Shown: positions 43,557-54,499 of the stretch, piece after piece
How the letters are laid out: each line of letters opens with the position of its first letter
Numbering within the stretch: position 1 is the first letter of the stretch
NCBI RefSeq assembly: GCF_025370935.1
Contig: NC_133501.1
Location: forward strand, 5,577,173 to 5,641,172
DNA from: Choristoneura fumiferana
Lineage: Eukaryota > Arthropoda > Insecta > Lepidoptera > Tortricidae
Length of the DNA stretch: 64,000 nucleotides
Reading direction: 5' to 3'
Translations under genes and position numbers: made by a program
Notes under the pieces: generated by a model
Databases searched by the model: none
Seen by the model: only the letters and a program-made list of their open reading frames with translations
What the model was told of the DNA's origin: nothing

Positions 43557-44037
43557 TAAAAGCTATTTTATTCCACATTATATTGTTGCATAATAACAGG
43601 ATAATTATCCGATATTTACATAATAACTATCAATGAAGATAATTATCTTGATAATTTCCAATCCTGGAACAAATCAATCAATAGTATCATGTACATTAGG
43701 CACTTAATAGGACATATCCATTTTAAAGCCATTAATATTTCTTACCTAACTAAATAAATGCATGTTTCACTGTTAAGTACCTACTTACGTCTAAAATAAT
43801 TAAAATATCTAATGAGTTCCCGATCGCTCATTCAAGCTCATTAAAAGCAATCAAGGTTTACATCGTGTGATAAAATATATTATTATATCTAGTGCATAAC
43901 CGTCTTTTTAAAAAAAAACGTTACACATGTATATCTATCTCACAATTTACCCAGAATATAGCTGGATAAGTTCATCTTAACACCCATGTAAGTTTTCGTG
44001 ATTTCTAAATCGAGATCGACAAATGTTAAAGTATAGG
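43557..44037. other. Intergenic with GATAATTATC-rich repeat fragment
   Basis: 43605-43672 (AACTATCAATGAAGATAATT) recurs at 44615-44660 (AACTATCAATGAAGATTATC). This suggests one element interrupted by the MITE at 44038-44488, or two copies. No gene was recognised. Confidence 0.45.
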
Positions 44038-44488
44038 TATAGTAGGAATTATTGGAGGTGTACCGATCTAGTTAACAGCCAACCTTTCGAACAAAAGGCA
44101 ATGTATTCTATTATGTCTTCAAGTGCATAATCCTCAGTTTAAAATGAAATGAAATATTAGATAAAATAGGTCATTGAAATAACGACTTTATAATGTGCAA
44201 TAGAGTTCATTTTAAATAAAACATTGTTGCCAGATAATGTTTTTCTAAATTGAATGCGTCGTAGACAAACAGCCTCATGGAAAAGTATTATCTGCGAACT
44301 GTATTCATTTTAGAATGCACTTTCTGGTCTACACAATAAAGTCGTTAATTCAATGAAATATTTTGTTTAATATTTCCGTTAATTTTAAACTGAGTATTAT
44401 GCGGTTGAGGGCACAATAGAATACAATGGCTTTGTTCGAAAGGTGGGCTGTGAACGAGATCGGGACACCTCAAATAATTCCTACTATA
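44038..44488. mobile_element. MITE with about 85-bp inverted ends, TA-flanked
   Basis: TATAGTAGGAATTATTGGAG...CCTTTCGAACAAAAGG mirrors CTTTGTTCGAAAGG...CAAATAATTCCTACTATA. The central part carries further inverted phrases (TTCAATG, GTCGTTA). No ORF. Confidence 0.75.
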
Positions 44489-45024
44489 TTTGACCGATGT
44501 TCATCGGCTATAATTAAATAATTATCCGATAATTATTTATGTAAATAACAGTTTATGGTATATAAAACACATGACGTTAACAGATAACAAATTAGATGTT
44601 TTTTAACTTGATTATCGGATAACTATCAATGAAGATTATCTTGTTAATTTCCAACCTTGGTTTATTTGCACGCAGTAAACAGGTTGGTCAAGATCGATGA
44701 TAGATGGCGCTGCAATCAAGTTTACACTATAATGAAAAGGGGTTTCTATGACACGCTAATTGGCGCTGGTATCGTGAGTCGCGTTTGTCAATTTTGACAT
44801 TTGCGTCTCGTTTGTGATTGGTTAAATAAATAAATGAGCCAATCGCAAGCAAGACTGTAACGTAAAACGGACCTTTTGATACTAACGCCATCTAGCGTAC
44901 CGAACACGGAAGCTACCATACATACGCGGCGGAATCATCGATGGTATCAATGGAGCTATTTTTTTTAAAATTAATTGAGTTCAAACGCCATCTAGCGACA
45001 TTTCGCCTGTCTCTTGACTCCGCA

Positions 45025-45231
45025 TTATAAGCGACGAAATACTTGTTTCCTTTCTGCTACCTCCGGATGTTTGGTGTCTCTATGTTTCTTACGTTGACTG
45101 GGTGACTTGAAAAGTTCATCTGTATCGCATTTTGTGCATTTGTACACAACGTTATTTCGGTTGTCTTCGCTTTTTCTAACTTCGTCGCTTCGTTTTTTCG
45201 CTGGCGCCGATCGCGCTTCGTTTGCGGCCTG
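45025..45231 (-). CDS. Last exon of a C2H2 zinc-finger gene
   Basis: A 69-codon exon follows a strong acceptor (CTTTGCTGCTACAG|GCC at 45231). It encodes a basic stretch (PAKKRSDEVRKSEDNRN), one C2H2 finger (YKCTKCDTDELFKS...KKHRDTKH, C-x2-C-x14-H-x4-H) and EVAERKQVFRRL before TAA (45025-45027). The preceding exons should lie at higher coordinates on the minus strand, but no convincing one was found before the LINE at 47.6 kb. Codon usage and the absence of stops support a real exon. The finger's loop is two residues longer than usual. Confidence 0.6.
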   Translation of the reverse strand, partial: QAANEARSAPAKKRSDEVRKSEDNRNNVVYKCTKCDTDELFKSPSQRKKHRDTKHPEVAERKQVFRRL

Positions 45232-45403
45232 TAGCAGCAAAGAATAAAGTAAAGAGACAGATTCTGCAAGCCAAGGCCACGTGGGATGGCGGTTAATTAA
45301 AAAAAACTAGGATTGATAACACATTTTCACTGATAAAAAATATTTGTCACTAATTGTACCCATAATTGTATTAATAATAACATTCGTACATTTTACAAAT
45401 TAA

Positions 45404-45637
45404 ATATAACCTTACCTAACCAACAAATAGTTGGAAAACGACTTCAAAGTTCAATATCTCAAAAACCACTGATTTTGATGAAACATGTCTAAAAACCATC
45501 GCTAGAAAACCTGATTTCAAATAAACAGGAACCGTATTCATATCTACCCGCACCCGATTAAAAGCTAGGGTGCCACAGACAGACACACATAGCCGTCAAA
45601 CGTGTAACACCCCTTTTTTGCGTCGGAGGTTAAAAAT
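45404..45637 (+). repeat. R2 repeat copy
   Basis: AACCTTACCTAACCAAC, GCTAGAAAACCTGATTTC, GGTGCCACAGACAGACA and GTCGGAGGTTAAAAA. Confidence 0.65.
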
Positions 45638-45912
45638 GATGAAAATTAATTATACTTACTACCTGTGCCGAATGCACAACCTTTTTTATGTGTATGAATT
45701 TATGTTTCTATACTTTTTTACAAATTTTGAATAATTTTGTATGTTCTATTTGTCAGTCTCATTAAAGATACGTACCAGTTAACACGTGTTTTGCATTAAG
45801 TAGGCTCGCAGACCCTTAAGGCACCAGACCGTAACACTACCTATTCTTTTCTCTGTTGTGATATGTTTGTTACTGGGTTTTTGTTTATTATTACCTACTT
45901 TAATCGTCTGTT

Positions 45913-46100
45913 CTTAGCATCATCATCAGCCGGAAGACGTCTACTGGTGGACAAAGGTCTTCCCCTTAGAACGCCACAATGAACAACTCGACATATTAGC
46001 ATAATAATATCATAGCATAGTAAATAGCAACCTCTAAACGCGTGCATTGGGTCAATTCTAGGGTAGGCAACACTAACGTCGCAGCAACGTGTCGCCACCC
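45913..46100 (-). pseudogene. RTE-type LINE 3' end (minus)
   Basis: ATCATCATCAGCCGGAAGACGTC...GGTGGACAAAGGTCTTCC is the reverse complement of the RTE 3' end words seen at 42630-42700. No intact frame. Confidence 0.6.
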
Positions 46101-46116
46101 TCCACTAGAGTTATGG

Positions 46117-46300
46117 ATAACGCTCATTTTCGAGGCTTAAAGACTCGAGCCCTTAAGACTTAAAGACTCGACTATATTTGACAATTAAATTGGCTTATTT
46201 TATGCGTTCAGATGCAAGAAACCGTCTTTGTGGCCTTTGAGTCGTTAGGCCTCGAGAGTCTTTAGGGTTCGAGTCTTTAAGCCTCGAAATGAGTGTTTTT
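46117..46300. mobile_element. Palindromic MITE (CTCATTTCGAGGCTTAAAGA)
   Basis: CGCTCATTTTCGAGGCTTAA... mirrors ...TTTAAGCCTCGAAATGAG, with arms of about 55 bp and multiple GACTCGA words. Confidence 0.7.
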
Positions 46301-46482
46301 CACAACATTACCCTCCACAGCAGGGTAGCAGGGTCTAGGGCAGCAGGATAGGCATTGCCTGCCCTTAAGATTGTTTTTTTTTAATCTTTTCGTATTTTTT
46401 ATTTCAATTCCAAATTTTTACTTTTACGGTCATCCCGTAAAACATAAATTGAAAATACGAACAACACGCACGCACCTGCACG

Positions 46483-46600
46483 TGGTGTAGCAGTATAGCA
46501 CGTGGCAAGGAATGCCGAGGACCTGGGTTCGATTCCCAGTGCTGGTCTTATTTTTCTGGTTTTTCTGTGCATCGGATCTATATTTCAGTTTGTATTTTCA
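46483..46600 (+). repeat. SINE-4 full-length copy
   Basis: A-box-like TGGTGTAGCAGTATAGCACG, GGAATGCCGAGGACC, B box GGGTTCGATTCCC, GTGCTGGTC, then TTTTTCTGTGCATCGG and GTATTTTCAAT. Confidence 0.75.
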
Positions 46601-46729
46601 ATTTATTGCCTGCCCTGCTGCCTACTCAATGCACACGATTCCGGGTATTTCTTTTTAATGTTTTTTTTTGGGAATTAATGGTACGAGGATCGTCACAGAA
46701 TGGACGCGTTTATTAGAAAACTACTGTTT

Positions 46730-47200
46730 ACCCGCGGCTTCGCACACGTAAACATCAGGTCCAGCAGCTGAATTGAAATTCCGGGATTTTTAAAAACTCC
46801 CGTGGGAATTCACGAAAATTAAATCGTCGTTTTCAATGACGTTACATTAAAAACAATCATGGTCAAATTTCGTGACTCTAACTAAGCCCAGCGGTTATTA
46901 CTACGAGATTTTAACCCTATCCCGTGAGAACATCGGGATAAAAAGTAGCCTATGTGTTATTCCAGACGTCCAGCTACCTACATACCAAATTTCATGACTA
47001 AGCCCAGCGGTTGTTATTAGAGATTTTACCCTATCCCGTGGGAATATCGGGATAAAAAGTATCATATGTTTTAATCCAGGTTATAAACTAACTTTTTGCC
47101 AAATTCATCCAAATCCGTCCAGCCGTTTCAGCGTGAAGAAGTAACAAACACACGCACTCACTCAAAAACTTTCACATTTATAATATAGTAGGAAGTAGGA
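46730..47200 (-). repeat. R7 repeat (CCCGCGGCTTCGCACACG family)
   Basis: GTTTACCCGCGGCTTCGCAC, TAAGCCCAGCGGTTATTAC, the CCCTATCCCGTG...ATCGGGATAAAAAGTA words (twice) and AACTTTCACATTTATAATAT. The same family lies inverted at 47290-47622, and fragments are at 33110-33290 and 50570-50770. Confidence 0.75.
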
Positions 47201-47289
47201 TATAGGATATTTTGCCGGTAAATGTCTGAACGATGATTGTTGTATTTAGAAAAAGAGACACAAGAAGTAGTAAAATTGCACATGTACCA

Positions 47290-47622
47290 TCAATTTTCAT
47301 TGAACTCACGGTACGAGTCGGTGTGTATGTTTGTTACTCCTTCACGCTAAAACGGCTGGACGGATTTGAATGAAACTAGGTATGTAGATAGCTGGACATT
47401 TGGAATAACACATAGGCTACTTTTTATCCCGATATTCCCACGGGATCGGAATAAAATCTCGAAATAACCGCTGGGCTTAGTCATGAAATTTGACATGGTT
47501 GTTTTTAATGCATCGTCAATAAAGATCACAATATAATTCCCGTGGGAATTTTGTAAAATCCCAGAATTTCAATTCAACCGCTGTATCTAACGATTTACGC
47601 GTGCGAAGCCGCGGGTAAACAA
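47290..47622 (+). repeat. R7 repeat, inverted relative to 46730-47200
   Basis: GTTTGTTACTCCTTCACGC, CTACTTTTTATCCCGATATT, CCGCTGGGCTTAGTCATG and GTGCGAAGCCGCGGGTAAAC. It adjoins the 3' end of the LINE. Confidence 0.7.
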
Positions 47623-50531
47623 TTGTTATAAAGTAAGCTACCCACCTGCGGTTTCTGATGTCTATGTTTCTTCTCGAAACCGAGATGAGACCGAAGTTTC
47701 TTCTTGAAAATACTTATACTGTCAGCATTTCGTATGTCTTCTGGTAATCCATTGAAAGCCAGTGCTCCTGCATAGCTCAGGCTTTGCTGCCCATACTTAG
47801 TGCGTTGTGTAGCAACCCAAAGCAAATTTTTGTTCCTCGTATCTCTCGAAGTTACATCCTCTGTCACTTTAAACGATAATTGTGTGATACCTCGATGTAT
47901 TATCTTATAAACCAATATGCAGGTTTTATAAAATATGTTTTGCTTCATGCTCAATATTATCGCGGCGTTCAGCTTGCATTTTAAAGTGGTATGTGGTCCT
48001 TGCAGTAAAGTTTTAGAAGCTACCGCGGCTGTACCCCATACTTCTATCAAATAGTCGATGTACGGTCGGATACAGGCGTTGTAGAATACTAAACCTTGTC
48101 TTTGTGAACAGCGACCAACTGTCTTCAGATTCTCGTGAACCATCTTAAGTATTGACACTATTTTTAAAACGTGTGGTTTCCATGTAAGCTTGGAATCGAG
48201 TATCAGTCCAAAGTATTCCGCCTGAGTAGCTTCCGCTATCTCTATACCACTAAGGTACAATTTACAAGTTCTGTCTATTTTTGTCTTGTTAGTGAAAATA
48301 ACATTGTGTATTTCCTTGGGGTTCATGACTAAACCACTGTCTTGAAACCATTTCGATACAGTGTTTAAATCTTGCTGTGCCTTTTCTAATAAATTTTCTA
48401 CGTTTACTCCGTAATAAAATAACGTTATTTTTTCAGATGAGAGAGTAATGTCTCCATTTAATTTTAGTTTCAGCACGGCATTAGTATATATTAAAAATAA
48501 TAAGTGCCCTAATATGGAACCTTGTGGCACACCTTGCTTGATGTCTCTTGGATTACTTTCAAAATCTCTTATCGCAACAATATACTTCCGATTAATAAAA
48601 TATGATTTCAGAATTTGTAACGCCAAACCGTTTATACCTAAACTTTCAAGCTTCTTCAGTAAAAGTGAATGATTGACTTTATTCAAAGCCTCATTTAGGT
48701 CTATAAACAGCCCCAGTACAATTTGTTTCTCGTCAATACTCGTGTTAATTTTAGATACAAGGTCGATAGTGGGTGACACAGTATTTGGTTTCTCTCGGTA
48801 ACCGTATTGGTTTTCAGTTACGTAATGTATAGGAACGAAGCAATTCAATCGCCGCCAAAGCAATTTTTCAAGAATCTTCGAAAACACTGGTAAGACTAAT
48901 TCAAATGTATAATTTTTCAGTTTACCTTTCCAACCAGATTTGTGCACTGGCATGACCTTTGAAATTTTAAGACAGTCAGGAAAATAACCAGCATCAAAGC
49001 AATTGTTGATACAGGTGCTTAGGTTATTGCAGATATCTTTATTACAACCTTTAATACTTTTGGCATGGATTCCATCGATCCCTGCACTGGCATATGGATC
49101 TAAGCTGACAATGATCTCGCTGATTTCTTTTGAAGTGCAAGGTGCCATTTTAGAAAGCCGATTTAGCTGATTATTTTCTTTAGTGCTGTTAGCAATATCT
49201 GAAGGTATGTTATTATGGTCACGCGGGTTCTGATTTAGACCAGTAATTTCTGAGAAATAACTATTAAATTGTTCACATATCTCTTTACTATCTGTAATAG
49301 TTTTAGAGTCAGTAGAAAGTTTGGAAGGCACAACTTTTTTATTAAATCCGTTCTTAATGAGGGTCAAGATAGTATGTTCGCTTTTTTTTACCTCCCTTTC
49401 TTCATATTCTTTTTTATTAGCTTTATCAAACTGTTTTTGGGTTTCATTATTTGGATTTCTTTGATATTTCTGATATAATAAGTTTCTTAGCGCTATTCTT
49501 TTGCATATTTTTTCTGTGATCCAGTTATCCTGATTTAACTGTTTGCTTTCGGTTTTATTTATTATTTCAATCATAGATTCCTCACTCTTCAGCGCTCCAC
49601 TAGGAGCGCTGTTTTTAACAACACTGAGACTTTTTCTCGGACTTTGCTTTATAGTTTCATTTCTTTCTCGATCCTTTGGTAATAGTTCAGGATTCTTTAT
49701 TTCAATATACACCTGCCTGTGGTCAGCTAATGACGAGTCAATCAAAGCGAAGTGGTAGCCGCAAGCATCTAGATTTGAACAGACATGATCAATGATACTT
49801 ATCTTCTTTTCAATGTTATTTCTTATGTTTTTACGTGTAAAATACTCCTTGCTTTTATTGTTCAATATGACAAATCCAGTGTCGCTGAGTATTTTTTGGT
49901 AATCTTTGCTTTTATCGTCTTCTAAAAGATTTATGTTAAAGTCGCCTAGTGCAATGGCACGGCGGCCTCTTTGTTTTTCTAACTGCAACTTAAAATCTCC
50001 TAGGAATGTTTTTTCGCCTGTGTTTCCAGGATAATATATGACTCCGACGTTTAAGCGAAGTTCTTCCAAGAAAACCCATAAGTAGTTGTTCCCGTTCTTA
50101 TATATCCCTTCAGTGCTGTATTTTATGCCTCTGAGAATGTATGCACCTGCTCCTCCTCCAACCTTACCAGCCCTGTTGCTTAGTACAAGATGGTAGTTTT
50201 CTAATTCAAGTGACTCAGCATTACTATCATCTGTTTTAGTCCATGTTTCAGTTAGCAATATTAAGTGGACAGGTTTAGGAATCATTTTGAGTATACATTT
50301 TAATTCATCTATCTTTCCTTTTTTTTTAATGCTTTTCACGTTCGCATATAGCACGTTTAAGGATGGTTGGTCTTTCGGTAACTTGGTGTAATCATGAGTT
50401 ATTTGATATGTTACATTTGTAGAATTCTTACATATACCAATTTTATTTTCATTATCTCTTTTATTTTTGTTATTAGATGTTGCGGCTTGACTTAAAGTTA
50501 TGTTGTGTACCTTTTGTGCTAGTTCATCCAT
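47595..50531 (-). pseudogene. Non-LTR retrotransposon (LINE) ORF2, open but catalytically ruined
   Basis: About 978 codons without a stop from ATG 50531. An APE-type endonuclease comes first: LLTETWT, GGGAGAYILRG, ALGDFNINLL, IDHVCSN and ADHRQVYIE. RT follows: ENQYGYREKPNT, FIDLNEALNKVNHSLL (usual FDKV aspartate replaced by N), QGVPQGSILGHLLFLIYTN, but LFYYGVNV where YADD is expected. The C-terminus ends AFNGLPEDIRNADSISIFKK then KLRSHLGF. The layout suggests the CR1/Jockey group (Daphne-like). Loss of the catalytic aspartates shows it cannot make cDNA itself. No ORF1 was recognised upstream. Confidence 0.85.
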
Positions 50532-50569
50532 TGTTTTATTTTGTCCTGAAATTAAAAATAATCCCACTC

Positions 50570-50770
50570 ATATTGTAAATGCGAAAGTTTGTAAGTCTGT
50601 TTATTTGTTTGTTACGTTTTCACGTCTAAACCGCTGAACCGATTTAGATGACATTTTGTATACAGACAATTTAAGTGCCGGGCAGGACGAATGGTTTTTA
50701 TTCCGGAAAATTGCAATTCCCGCGGGATAGCGATAAACGAATTCGACGCGGACGGAGTAGCGGGTAATGA
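50570..50770 (+). repeat. R7-related repeat fragment
   Basis: AAATGCGAAAGTTTGTAAGTC, AACCGCTGAACCGATTTAG and the CCCGCGGGATAGCGATAAAC...GACGCGGACG words. Confidence 0.65.
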
Positions 50771-51115
50771 CTAGTACGTAAACAAGCCTTGTTAAAAATA
50801 TTTTTAATATAAGCTTTTTTGCTGACTATACCTACTTTTTGATTTTGACAACTTATTACATAGTACCTGGGCGACCGAGCTTTGCGATAAGATACGCACC
50901 TATATAATAGTAAGCTTTATTTATAAGTAAAATTTAAACAAAATAAACATTTAAATAAAAAGAAAAATAAAAAACCAAGCCGTGTCCGACCTAGATTTGA
51001 ACTGTAAACCTCTTTACCCGTGCAATACTATACCGCTTAATTACTACGCTGATGGCAGAGTTAATTACTGATCTTATTACATGTTACTTAAGAAATCAGT
51101 CAGGATTTATACAGA

Positions 51116-51777
51116 TCGCGGGGCAGATGTTTGTATGAAAAATATAAATGTTTGAGTCTTGGGTGTTTTATATATATATGTATTTAACGTATCTGTCCCA
51201 TGATGAAATTTAGCTTGACATGATCCGAGCTAATTCGTGGCCTTTCCCCGAGCACACCGCTGCTAAACTCGATTTAAGGCGTAAGTTATCTCACTCTGCT
51301 CTCGGTAGTTTTATGTTCAATGTATCTAACTATTCAAGTACGAGTATGTTTATCCGTTGCCCGGTATAGGTAGAGTCATTCACGATGACGCGTGCCGTGG
51401 TTCTTATTACAATGTCATTAATGCTAATTTTGTCAAAATCACGCGTCTTCCTGGATGGCACTAGGTATTACCGATAACACAAGCTTTCAGTGGCGGCGCG
51501 TTGTACCAACACGATTTTTATGTAACGAAAATTATAACAGGATGGCATAGCTTGTGTAGACTAAATGTGAGGTGTTGTATTCGAAAACATGACTAACCCG
51601 CGCTTCTCGCATTCACAGGTTTGCCTAACGAAAATGTTTAAACCATGCCACTGCATTGCTTACTTTGGGACTCATAAATCATTTATTTGCATAAAAACAT
51701 GGTACATATTTTGTGATAAGAAAGAAAGAGAGACTAGATCAATAATTAATTGGTGTCTACTGTCCCGTGATATTTAT
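51116..51777 (+). repeat. SINE-1 relic in pieces
   Basis: CAGATGTTTGTATGAAAAAT and GAGTCTTGGGTGTTTTATAT at 51123-51180; GAGTATGTTTATCCGTTGCC at about 51342; ATAACACAAGCTTTCAG at about 51474; TTGGTGTCTACTGTCCCGTG at about 51750. Other repeats have split it. Confidence 0.5.
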
Positions 51778-51778
51778 A

Positions 51779-52118
51779 CCGGGTAGGCCATGTAACAGGA
51801 GCGAAAAATTAAACCACAGCTTCCGGTCTTCATCCAGAGCTAACTTAGCTCTACAACTTTTGAAACTAACTTGTATTGTGATTTTTATTATACTTTTAAG
51901 TCTAATTGGACAAGCAAATGTATGCTAAATTCGTTATTTTGTTACGTGACAGGAGATGTGATTTAGGCTATTGGATGCCGTACATTGTAAATACCATTTA
52001 ATTTGCTTGGAATAAACATAATGATAAAATTACTTAATTTTTGAAAGTTGCAGAATTAAAGTAGTTCCATTTGAGTAGGTTGCTTTAATTTTTTGCTCCT
52101 GTTACAAGGCCCACCCGG
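51779..52118. mobile_element. TA-flanked MITE with 36-bp inverted ends, nested in SINE tail
   Basis: CCGGGTAGGCCATGTAACAG... mirrors ...CTGTTACAAGGCCCACCCGG. TA stands on each side, and the SINE-like GATATTTAT / TTTATTTATAT words continue outside. It is 340 bp with no ORF. Confidence 0.8.
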
Positions 52119-52281
52119 TATTTATTTATATTTCATAGGGAAGTCGCCAGTTCGAATAAAGATGGATTAAATTGTGTGCAGCTGCAGGGGAATAAATCGC
52201 TGCGCTGTATCGTTTGGCCTTGAGCGCGGTTATCGTCGAGTGCGGGAGTGCACAAAATGATGTTATAAATAGTTATTACCA

Positions 52282-52404
52282 GCGGGCTACTACGAAACTC
52301 GAAACTCGAAGTTCGCGTCGTGCGGTCCCTCTGACACTTGTACTAAATAATACGAGAGCGAGAGGGACGGTACGATACGAACTTCGAGTTTCGTAGTAGC
52401 TAGC
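52282..52404. mobile_element. Hairpin MITE (CAGGGCTACTACGAAACTCG), copy 2
   Basis: GGGCTACTACGAAACTCG and CGAGTTTCGTAGTAGC arms, loop around CTTGTACTAAATAATACG. Confidence 0.7.
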
Positions 52405-52711
52405 CAGGGCCGGCCATGGTCATCTGGCAGTCATGCCTTTGGTGCCTTTTTAACGCCCTTTTAGATACGACAAGTGACAAAATTACAGGTCGTGTTTTTT
52501 AGACATAAGTAGAATACTTACTACAAAATTAACCCATATGTATATTATGCCCGGTGGTTCGTTTTTGCACCGAAAAATAGGTATCAGCTAACGCGCGATT
52601 TTGCAAAAGAAATTGCTTATGTGTGACGTCTGTGCTAAAGAAGAAATCGGATACCAAAAATAGTTCTGGGCACACCTACTCGTATATGGGTTAATGATTA
52701 TAATGTCATGG

Positions 52712-53370
52712 ACAGGGATATTTGGAAATAATTCCGATCCGCATTGGCGATCCCTTACTCAAATAGCGATTAAAATGTAGTTGTGTTAAATACTTGTGAT
52801 GTATAGAGATATCATATAATAATAATGTAAATCTATTTAAAAAAAATATCCCTCGTTGAGTTTCCGAACCGGTGGTAGATTTTTTTTGACATTCATGTCC
52901 TTATGTTATAGCATATATTTAATAAAGATATTTTACTTTGACTTTGATTAGTACTCACTCCTACGAGATAAGTCTATAAAAGTTAATACGCTGAGTCTAC
53001 CGCGAGATTCACTCATAATACTCATATTTAATCCGGGTTTATTTAATTAAGTACACTTAGTCTAGTTTCCTTTCAAAGTCAAAGTCAAAGTCAAAATATC
53101 TTTATTCAATTTAGGCTATAACAAGCACTTATGAATGTCAAAAAAAATCTACCACCGGTTCGGAAAAACCTCTGCTGAGAAGAATCCGGCAAGAAACTCA
53201 ACGAGGTATATTTTTTTTTTAAACAGTTTTACAATATTGTTAAATGATATGTATACATCACAAGTATTTAACACAACTTTATTTTTAACACAGTAGGTTC
53301 GCTATTTGAAGGGATCGCTAATGCGGATCGGAATTATTTCCAAATATCCCTGTCCATGATATAATCATTA
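52712..53370. repeat. Inverted pair of R5 SINE-like repeats
   Basis: 52712-52958 (minus: GATATTTGGAAATAATTCC...TTTACTTTGACTTTG) faces 53074-53370 (plus: CAAAGTCAAAGTCAAAG...GGAATTATTTCCAAATATC) over a 115-bp spacer. Confidence 0.8.
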
Positions 53371-53385
53371 ACTTTAACTTTAACT

Positions 53386-53895
53386 TTAAGGGGCTACCCG
53401 AGGTTTTCATCGATTTTTGACAAGTTTTGAATCGTATCCTACTTTTGTACTACAGATAGAATTAAAAGTCAAACGGCTATCGGTTCTTCAATCTTTTATC
53501 TCCATTTTTGTCTACCGAATTTTGAAAAAAAATTAATACTTAATTTTGTATGATTCTTTTAAACATTGTCTAAAAAAACACTTATTTCGTATCTCTATTG
53601 ACGTGAAAGATCTAACAGGTCGAAATCTACATATTTGGGTTCGTTTGACGTTTCTAAAAACGTGTCTAGGGTTTTCATTTGAAACTAATTAACACAAAAG
53701 TTATGGCCAGAAAACCAGTTTTTTAGCCTAAAATTGTTCAACTTTGATGCCAAATATCTCGAAGACAATGAACTTTGAAGTAAATATGGGATACTATATT
53801 GCTTAAAGCCGTTGTTGTTAATATAATCAGCTACAAAAACATTAGAAAACTAAGGAATTCAGATCAAAGATCATTGGGCCATGGGATCCCCTTAA
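53386..53895. mobile_element. TTAA-flanked MITE (piggyBac-like), copy 2
   Basis: TTAA|GGGGCTACCCGAGG and GGGATCCCC|TTAA, 510 bp, colinear with 22231-22679 and slightly longer. Confidence 0.78.
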
Positions 53896-54309
53896 TATTA
53901 TGTGTCACGGAATAATCGGAAAATTTAAATGATCTACCGTCTCCTTTATGCTCTATCTCGCTCTCTGTCGCTAGTTTTAAGCTCTACTTGGGAAAGTTTT
54001 ATTCCAATCAAATCTATTGCTATTGTCAAGAAGACGTTTCTCGTTTGCCCCCTATTCCATAAAAAAAATCCAAGGCGTATTTTAAAATACGGACGAGCAG
54101 ACAGACAGACAGAACCCTAATTTAAACTTATACGGAACCCTAATTAGTGAAATACATACGAGTATGTATAACATGGAAGGCGATGTTTGGAAATAATTCC
54201 GATCCGCATTGGCGATCCTTTAGGTACTTCAAATGATTCTACTATGTTAAACATGTAGTTCTGTTAAAAATCATTACATAACAATGTTAATGTTATGATA
54301 ACATTGTTA

Positions 54310-54495
54310 GAATGGTAGCACGGTCAACGGTTGTTGCTTTGAGGATGAACTCTGGTTAAGTTCAAAACGCGTCAGTATAGAGTGATGGTGGTGATAGATG
54401 GATTTGTGTGATTGGTGTGTGTTCTTACAGCGTGGAGGTGGAGGAGCTGCGTGAACACACATTTGTTGCATAGACGTAGCTATCGTTAGGTGCGG
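54310..54495 (+). mobile_element. Solo Penelope-like terminal repeat, decayed
   Basis: ATGGTAGCACGGTCAACGG, GAGGATGAACTCTGGTTAAG, TTCAAAACGCGTCAGTATAG and GTGGAGGTGGAGGAGCTGC align with the right terminal repeat of 33296-35794. The hammerhead core is damaged (CTTTGAGGA, CAAAAC). Confidence 0.75.
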
Positions 54496-54499
54496 GTTA

